Assembly (NCBI GenBank): GCA_028671895.1
Contig: CM053802.1
Span: forward strand, 37,858,201-37,922,200
Length of the DNA stretch: 64,000 nucleotides
Reading direction: 5' to 3'
Origin: Oenanthe sinensis
Taxonomy: Eukaryota > Streptophyta > Magnoliopsida > Apiales > Apiaceae
Shown here: piece after piece, positions 56,171 to 64,000 of the stretch
Layout of the letters: the number at the start of each line of letters is the position of its first letter
Position numbering within the stretch: position 1 is the stretch's first letter
The notes under the pieces: generated by a model
The model's database searches: none
Told to the model about the DNA's origin: nothing
What the model saw: the letters and a program-made list of their open reading frames with translations, nothing else
Translations under genes and position numbers: made by a program

Positions 56171-58853
56171 TATATAATAGTCCTTATAACTGAGTGACTA
56201 ACTCTTTTATGCTGGCAGGTGTCATCTTCTAAGATGCCTCTAATGCTGACGCTGCTCCTCACACTGGCTCAATGGCGAATGATATAATCTCTAACGGATG
56301 ATAACCCCAAAATATCACTAAGGGTTACTTTTCCCCAATTCTTTAACTACTCTCCTTATTGGATAGTTCTTTTGTCATATCCATTACCGGTGCCCCATAA
56401 CTTGGCATCCAACGCGTAATATACTTTTTACTTGAATCTTAATTTAAACCTTCTCACTTCATCTCTATCTCCCAATCCCAACTTTATCCAATGTCGGGAA
56501 ATCTTAACTTCACTGTTTTATTATTACCATCAGTTTAAACATTCTTATTTGGACATTCATCCCGTCTCACATCACATCAATTCTTCAATCTGGAAGGGAC
56601 TTAAATCTATGTCAAACCAATACACCAGTCAATCTTGATACCATAATACCTTTCCCTTATTCTCCATATTTAAAACATGATATCCCTTCTTTCAGGGCAA
56701 TCATTCTCATAACATCTAGACTTTATAATTATAGCCTCTTGTTGTCCATTTCACATATTTCCCAATATCAGTCTCACTGTTTAGTAAATGAGGTCTTGAT
56801 TGACTTGGGTGAACCATAATTAACTGCACTCCAACACGCTCAGATTTCTTAATCCACTGTTCTTTCTTCCTAGTTAAAAGTTCATGGTAGTTTTATATAT
56901 GTTGTTCCTCAAATTCTTTTTTTTTTTTTTTCTCCATGTCTCTTTCTCAACCATTTCATTTCAACTTCCCTCTATAACCACTTATTGAATCTATATAGTA
57001 GTTATTTCCAACACTAAGGATCTAATTGAATCCCCAACATCCGAGGTGACAATCTTGCCAATAACTGTAAATTTCAATTCATAATCTAACACACTCTTGT
57101 TTCGGTCTAAACTCCAATCACATCTGAATTTCCAGATACTTAGGAACAGTTACATAATACAGGGAATAGTTATGGCTACAAAAATCTTTGTTCGATAAAG
57201 TTCATAGGAATTCTCGTTGAATCAACGACCTTATTAGGTCTCCAATAATTTCTCTTCAGAACTTTTCAATCAGCACATAATAACCTTATATATGGCAATG
57301 TAGGGAAACAGGGTAATATTATATGATTTGGTCATCCTATAGTCACTACCGTTAGTCCTATTATAACTCTTTGTGGGTTGAAATATACCCCTGAGCACCA
57401 AACACGCCAAATCCATCATTCAATTTTTCTCAAGATAAATACTACTGTATGTATGACAAACTCCTTTATTTCACAGTACTCCGACTCGATAACGTTTTAG
57501 CAGAACAAAAACATAGATTAGCTCAGACTCATAACTCAATCAGACATACCCGACTACACATTTGGTTATTAAAACCCAACATCAAACTCAACCAAACAAA
57601 TCCCCATTGGGGAACTCATAATTTCTCATTACAGCTATGCCTCGATATTCTCTCATTATAGACTTTCATGTCTCTTAAGTCATCATGTATATACACTTTA
57701 TTATGTCATTAATCCCTCTAAATCCTCAATATTAACTCATATGTAGGTGGCCATAACCTTTAAGCCATGCTTCTCTATTTTCTCCTGAAAATTTCATTTA
57801 CACGTCTTCTTAACTCTAAGTTTATTAAACTTAAGTGAATGTATTTCCTACAGAAAATTGGGCATGACTTATTCGTATTTAGACTATGCCCGGTGTAGAA
57901 GCACCTCATTTACAATCCCAACATTCCAAACAATCTTTGTCCTGTAATGACCTCAAACATCAACATCTAGTCAGTCACCCAAAACATAATGTATATCAAA
58001 AAGGGCGATAACTAGAGTCATTATATATATATCTGTACTCTCGAACATCCTCAAAGTTAGTCAACAACATTATTGACGGTCACTTCCTCATACCATCAAT
58101 CTTATTCGCTCCATAACATTAACAAGGATTTGCTGAAATGCATAATACCTCTTCGGGTTATTGCCAAATGATGAATATTCTATCCACTATAGGCAGTCTC
58201 AATCAAGTTTAGCTTATGGATCTATCATTGGGTTACAGGACTTTTTCCCGAACCTCCTATCTCAACTTAAACTATTTCATCATCAATGACTACTCAGACC
58301 CTTCTCTAGTCCGGAATTCCACTATTTAAAAGAATAAGCATCGTACAAGCACTTATGCAATAGCTCATCTATATTGGTTAACCTTACCATCATATTTGCA
58401 ATGTGGTGGTCATCTCTGCAAGGGCTTACTTTAATCCAATATTCATAATATAATCAAAAACTACACCAAGTGTATATCTTAACTCTTTGTTGTGACTCTA
58501 CATTGTACGCATACCATACATCATCTAAATTAATGCTTTACTTTGTACTATCATAGAATCCTCAACAAAATCCTCATATTACTCATACTCAAACAAACAT
58601 CAATATTATCCTTAGACCCATCATACTTCTCGTTAGTCTTGCACATACCGGGTCATTTCTTATTTGGAAACAATTCCTCGAATCCGACACAAAATTATAA
58701 CCCCAAAAGGTTCTCCATGATCTTGACATTACTAACTTAAGGTACTTGTCAAGGTTCTATCTCATTCATTGGCACTACATCCGGTAGTCCAATACGAACT
58801 CCTATCTTACATATATATAACTCTTAACTCTCTCGTATCTAAGTACTATGACT
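56171..58853 (-). other. Leader and eroded gag region of the large-LTR chromovirus
   Basis: 2.7 kb of AT-rich text with no gag, zinc knuckle or protease motif that I can recognise. A poly-T run lies at about 56918-56932. Open frames here (for example 57449-57661) are short and without homology. Confidence 0.5.
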
Positions 58854-58869
58854 CAGAGCTCTGATACCA
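58854..58869 (-). other. Primer-binding site of the large-LTR chromovirus
   Basis: On the minus strand TGGTATCAGAGCTCTG, four bases from the LTR end. It is a full match to the initiator-Met tRNA pattern. Confidence 0.9.
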
Positions 58870-58873
58870 CCTC

Positions 58874-61800
58874 TGTGACACCCCCAGATCCGGGGTCAGG
58901 GATCTAGGCCATCACGATCCAATTCCACAACAAAATACTCACCTGCTTAACAATTATTTCAACAACATACACTGGTGACCCCAATCCAATTACACAACTC
59001 GAGCCATAGTCTCAGAAAACGAACTTAAAATAATAACAGTTATTATAATTCAACTGTAATAAACTCAGGATCTCGCTGTTTCAACATTTATTATTACATT
59101 ACATATTTTCCAACAAGTCTTTGGATTCTAAACTGCAATCATATCTAGCTTACACAACCTGTAGAAGCCTTGAACCTGACTAACTCAAGCTCGAGCCTCT
59201 TCTTTCCTTTGCATCCCATGGGCAAGTCTTACTGCAAGTTTTAAAGTTTACAACAAAAACAAGAATGAGCCAAAGAATGCTCAGCAAGATATATATTAGA
59301 ATATTTTGTAACTTGCACCAAGGAAAGGGTGGCAACTAATATTTATACCAACGCGATGACCAACAATATCAGTAGATAATTTGCAATGCTTTTCCAGCAG
59401 AAAGTTTAGCGAAATATGTTTCGACAATAAATGAATTAGAGTTTACGATGCAAGAAGATTTTCAACATAAGTCTGCAGTTCAAGTTACTGCGATACCACA
59501 ATTTAAGATTCACAGTTTTGGGAACAACAGAATCGATAATTTAGCACAATGGCATCAACCACAGAGTACTATTTATTCGAGCATCAATAAGAAGGCAGTT
59601 CAAGATACTGCGAAAAGAATCAATAAAAGCTCAACAATTCTCATTCACACTATCGCTAGTGTAGGACCAATGAAAGTTCAACAGTTCCCATTAACACTAT
59701 CCTTAGTGTAGGACCAATGAAAGTTCAACAGTTCCCATTAACACTATCCTTAGTGTAGGACCAATGAAAGTTCAACAGTTCCCATTAACACTATCCTTAG
59801 TGTAGGACCAATGAAAGTTCAACAGTTCCCATTAACACTATCCTTAGTGTAGGACCAATGAAAGTTCAACAGTTCCCATTAACACTATCCTTAGTGTAGG
59901 ACCAATGAAAGTTCAACAGTTCCCATTAACACTATCAGTAACTTAGCACCTAGGCCTTTATTACAGTGTTAATGTCAAATTCCAATTGGAAGAAAAGAAG
60001 ATACTGGAGCATCCACCGCGCCTATTGTACACGATGATCAGTCGTATAGTACAATAGTTAAGTAACCTTTTCTACTAGTAGAAGGATGATCCTCAACTGG
60101 TCATCACCCTAGGCAACACATGGGCCTTTAAATGCTGGACCGGCGCCACTCGGCCTCTTACGCTAGATGGACTGTGCCGCACACAAGCCTCTTACACTTT
60201 ATATCTCCAGTTCCCTTTGAGTACAATCAACAAGTCTAGAAGGGAATTTAATACAACCTTCTAGGATAAAAACCAAGCTTTCTGGGAATATTCAAATCAA
60301 AGTGTGGAAGGGAATTTAATACGACCTTCCAGAATAACAACAATCCTGTCTAGGATTTCAACATCAGATAATGGATTCACTTCCGGAATTATGTGGAAGT
60401 AATCTCGTATATATGTGGGTTGACTCTCAGTCAACTAATCAATAAGATAAAAGCAATTGAATCAAGAAGACTCAAGAACATGACCGGGGAGTCGCTATAT
60501 TAAAATATAATAACTTTAATGAAGAGTATTGAATTAGAACCAAATATAAGTCCCGAAAGACCCAAGTATATATGGGAAGAATGTCAGGATTATTCATTCC
60601 TTCCCTAGTGTGGGGTTGTTAGCCCAAAAATATTCGCAGAATATTTTATTGTTAATTAAATAATCTATATTTAATTAAAAAAAATATTTAAAGAGTTTCT
60701 CGGAAGCTCCAAAATATTTTTAGAGATCATCAAAATATTTTAGTAGTGATTCGGGTACTCTGCTAACCCTCGAATCTCAGTAGCTCGGGATGATTAAAAA
60801 TAGTCAGAGTAAAACAATTTTTAAATATTGTTTCGGATAAAATCAGTCGACAATAATTGTCTTTTAAAATTCCCAATATTTAAATAATAATAAGATAATA
60901 TTTAATATTTTTAAAACAATTAATAGAATATAAATATAATTAAATGATCTAGTTTTGAATGCTTCGAAAGATTTAAATAATATTTAATTAATATTAAATA
61001 GTATTTAAATAACCTTCAAAATGAATTGAAAATAATTCATTAATATTGAAACGTTATTCAACCCTTTTTAAATAATATTTAATTAATATTCAAATATTAT
61101 TTAAATAATTAAAATAATTATTTAAAATAATTAAGTGGATGATCCTCAGTGATCATCAAATAATCCTCAATACATTATGAATCAAAATAATTTTGATCGT
61201 TATCGACTACCGTCGAGAAAATACCCGACTCTCCCCGGTTAACCATCGAGTATGAATGTTGTAACTCGATACTCCAACAAATATCTCTAAAAACTTACTA
61301 TGCGACTCTAATTTTTCAAGAAGTTCAGAGTCATCAAAGAATCAAGTAAGAAAGGGGAAAGCACAGTTTTTGGTTGATATAAACAATTTATACTCAACAA
61401 AGCTTTATAACCAAGAATTTGTTAAAAGCTCAAGATTTCAAGGACTCGAGATATTTGCATATACAAGAATCAAAATATTCTGTAATAGAATTTGAAAATA
61501 GAGTTAGGAATCTTGCCTGGTGTCCATGATGCATATCCAAAGTTTCTCTCGTTCCTGATAGTCATATCAATAGATATAATAATCTAGATTAGTTCTCTTA
61601 AAGAAAGTTCTACCTTAACTACTAATGAACAAAATCGAATTCTTTAACTAATTACAACATTGTTACGCTAGGACCTCGATACTAATCCCCAAACCTATAT
61701 CGAGTCCAATTATGATCATTACAACCCGTACTTATTCGTTTTATTACCTATTGTTTTGCCCGATATTTCATTTCTTCGGACCTACTTTAGCTACTCGTAA

Positions 61801-63336
61801 GACTATCCTCTCAATAGTTTTTAATCAAGTTCTTTGCACCTACGTATAGTCATGATGTTCCTTAACAACTTTCGTTACTGGGTCGACTCGAGACAAGTCC
61901 TCTATCTTACTCGAAATCGTTCCCCAAAACGGTTGTTCAACCTTTTCTTATGTTCCTCTCACTTAACACCCTGTTTTCTATCTTTTTTAATAAATTGGAA
62001 ATCAATCATTTTGACACGATTTCTTCTCTGGGGTCTTATATGACTGTCAAAGAATCTCCCATAAAAGTTTCGGATTTTATTAAGCTCCGTAGCTAGTCCA
62101 ATCATAGCCTCAAAGTTGGACAAAAACAGGATTTCCATTTCCTGCGCTACCGTTACTAAAACGTTCATAACTTTTGACTCCTAACTCCGAATGACGCAAA
62201 ATTAGCGCTCAAACGATCTAGAGACTATCTACTATCTAACCATATCAACCATAATCCAATAACAGTGACCGAATATTCCCAGATTTTTCTGGACAGTGGC
62301 AGCAGATAGGTTTTAAAAAATTTGGCATGGTTACGTTTGTAAACTCATCGTTTTCCATTTTTATTCTACTCCAAATCAACCAACAAACAATCCCAAACTC
62401 CTCATTCAACATCAACAACCAACATACCACATCCTCAAGCAAAAAAATCAGTTTAGCTTATTATTCATAATTAAAAATCAAATGAACAAGTCTTGTGTTT
62501 CTAGGACCAACCAAGCTCAATTTACATTACCCATAACATGTATAACCTTAAACAATCATCAATTAATCTATAGGAAAGCTTGAACCCAAGAAATAAAATT
62601 TGTAATTTTCGAAATCACTGTTCATCGTCACTTTCAACTCAAGAAATGAACATGCTATGGAGTGTGGGTATGAGAGATGTTACCATAGTTTGAACAAGCT
62701 TGGAAGCACCTTTCTTTTAAGCTATTATATGCCATAATCCACCAAGTAGCCATGGAGTTCTCCCATCTTCTTCCTCCTTTCTTCACTTTATCTCCCTTTC
62801 TCTTTCACAATCGGCCAAATGGAATAAAATGGGGGTGTTGGCTGATTTTGTTTCTTTTATGCGTCCCCTAGTTTTGTGCGGTAGTCGCGTAATTTTCCGA
62901 CAACGTTTTAATCTCTCGTTCTCGTTCTCTTTTCTTTCGTCCCACCTAAGTTTTAAAAACTTAAAATCTCATATTATGATTCTAATATAATTTAGAATCA
63001 TTAAATTAATACTCTTTAATTGTTTCGAGAATTTACGAAACAATTCTCCGGATAAACACCTTTCACTTACACCGTTTCTCAAACTCTGTTCTAACTTCCA
63101 TCCGGTCTTCAAATTTATTTTGTTGGACCAAAAATACTTATAAGTCCTATATTGATTGCGTATGCCACCGTACCACTGATACGCATATTTTTGAATGTCC
63201 CGTATATTAATAATACGGTCTCACATTTCAAGTACCTTATGAAGAAATAAATCCATAAAATCATTCATTCATAAAATGAAAAATTTTTATCCAAAAATCT
63301 TAATAATCCCAAACGTCAGAAATATGGGTTATTACA
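58874..63336 (-). repeat. 5' LTR of the large-LTR chromovirus
   Basis: 4463 bp. Differences from 49727-54188 seen by eye: near 59437, 60185, 60267, 61785 and 61984, plus one extra A at about 60679. Confidence 0.93.
59634..59936 (-). repeat. 47 bp tandem array in LTR (right copy)
   Basis: The same array as 50487-50789 at an offset of 9147 bp, with the same number of units. Confidence 0.93.
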
Positions 63337-64000
63337 CTCAAGGCATGTCTCGTATCATCCTCTTCATAATTTAATCTTTATTTTCTTGATCGATGAGTAG
63401 ATTATTAAAATCAAATCAACATTTGAGCACGGCCGTGCATTTCATAGTCTCACTCAAACAAGAGGCCAATAATATCACTCCTAAAATTAGGAGGATTAAA
63501 TCACATCTAGATCATTCATATTTCTCATACGATTCATAATATACCCAATGTCCACTTTTATCATCACCCGGTCAAAGGTAACTTTTAATGTAATCAAAGT
63601 ATATTAATTCTCGTATAGAAATATAATGATTTCAGGTCTAAGGATCATTACACCATTATCACAGTGAGAATTACTTATGACACTTACTTAACATGTAGAA
63701 TCTCACAGCGGGTCATTCCAGTGCCATGCATTGAGACATGCACTTATGTTCTTGACTTTAGTATCCCCATACGTATGACCAATGAGATGTGATCATCTGT
63801 CAAGAAACATACTAGTCTTTGTGCATTATTATTGTCCTTAAATAATAATACTCGACTAGGGAATTTTAGGAATAAGATACTATTCATATAATCTCATTTT
63901 TAAGTCACATGCTTAAAGATATAGAATACGTATCAAAATTCCAAGGACATTTACTATGCTTTCAATTTATTACGCAGTAAACAAAACATAATAAATAAAT
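63337..64000 (-). repeat. Angela-type LTR, inverted (right part; begins with CTCAA duplication)
   Basis: Continues 48929-49726 after the insertion. It matches the reverse complement of the intact element's LTR: GAGCACGGCCGTGCAT against ATGGCCGTGCTC, CCGGTCAAAGG, and GATGACCACATCTC with changes. It contains the perfect 12 bp palindrome GCACGGCCGTGC near 63427. It runs off the right edge, so the far terminus and its flank are not visible. Confidence 0.82.

Larger units (their letters stand above)
49727..63336 (-). mobile_element. Ty3/gypsy chromovirus with 4.46 kb LTRs, defective
   Basis: 13,610 bp, perfect CTCAA duplication, near-identical LTRs, primer site at the right and polypurine tract at the left, so it reads on the minus strand. 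The 4.7 kb interior holds pol remnants in RT, RNase H, integrase order, all broken by stops and small deletions. The ending RGRNSF and the integrase text place it near Tekay/Del chromoviruses. By eye the LTRs differ at about five substitutions and one single-base indel in 4462 bp, about 0.1%, so this is a very recent insertion despite dead coding. Confidence 0.9.

Overview
This window is plant nuclear DNA made almost entirely of LTR retrotransposons nested in one another. I see no host gene, tRNA, rRNA or CRISPR array. The evidence for a plant is: LTRs running TG...CA, five-base target duplications, primer-binding sites matching plant initiator-Met tRNA, and three recognisable lineages. These are Ty1/copia of the Angela/BARE-1 type, Ty1/copia of the Sirevirus (SIRE/Maximus) type, and Ty3/gypsy chromovirus of the Tekay/Del type. 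The DNA is AT-rich and points to a large, repeat-dense plant genome, probably a eudicot; the species cannot be named from this.

Left block (1-28043): a Sirevirus-like LTR (1-188 plus 27248-28043, minus strand) was split by a 27 kb Sirevirus-like element (189-27242, minus strand, duplication AATAG). That element was itself hit twice: by a chromovirus (3128-10369, minus strand, duplication AGTAG, 1637 bp LTRs) and by an Angela-type copia element (15114-24103, plus strand, duplication GTTTC, 1550 bp LTRs differing at one base by eye). The Angela element has the only nearly complete gag-pol frame in the window (18574-22539), broken by two in-frame stops.

Middle block (28044-48928): AT-rich microsatellite DNA with a possible foldback element; another Sirevirus-like LTR (about 29540-30747); a composite in which a Sirevirus LTR, primer site and gag are joined directly to Angela-type RT/RNase H and a 3' LTR (31166 to about 35289); three poorly resolved LTR-like stretches (35290-38442); a Sirevirus-like element with LTR, primer site, a 221 bp AT-rich tandem array and eroded gag/protease/integrase (38443-43517); an inverted Angela-type LTR (43518-45047); and an inverted Sirevirus-like LTR (45171-46976) with its 3' internal region.

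Right block (48929-64000): an Angela-type LTR split by a 13.6 kb chromovirus (49727-63336, minus strand, duplication CTCAA). That element has unusually long 4.46 kb LTRs, nearly identical to each other, around a 4.7 kb interior of wrecked pol.

How the parts work together: most elements keep the cis signals needed for copying (LTR, primer site, polypurine tract) but have lost coding capacity. Their nearly identical LTR pairs imply recent copying by proteins supplied in trans. The most unusual pattern is that each Sirevirus-like LTR subfamily carries its own array of short motifs, some forming hairpins with matched changes in both arms, inside an otherwise shared LTR framework. All comparisons were made by eye; mismatch counts are minimum estimates.
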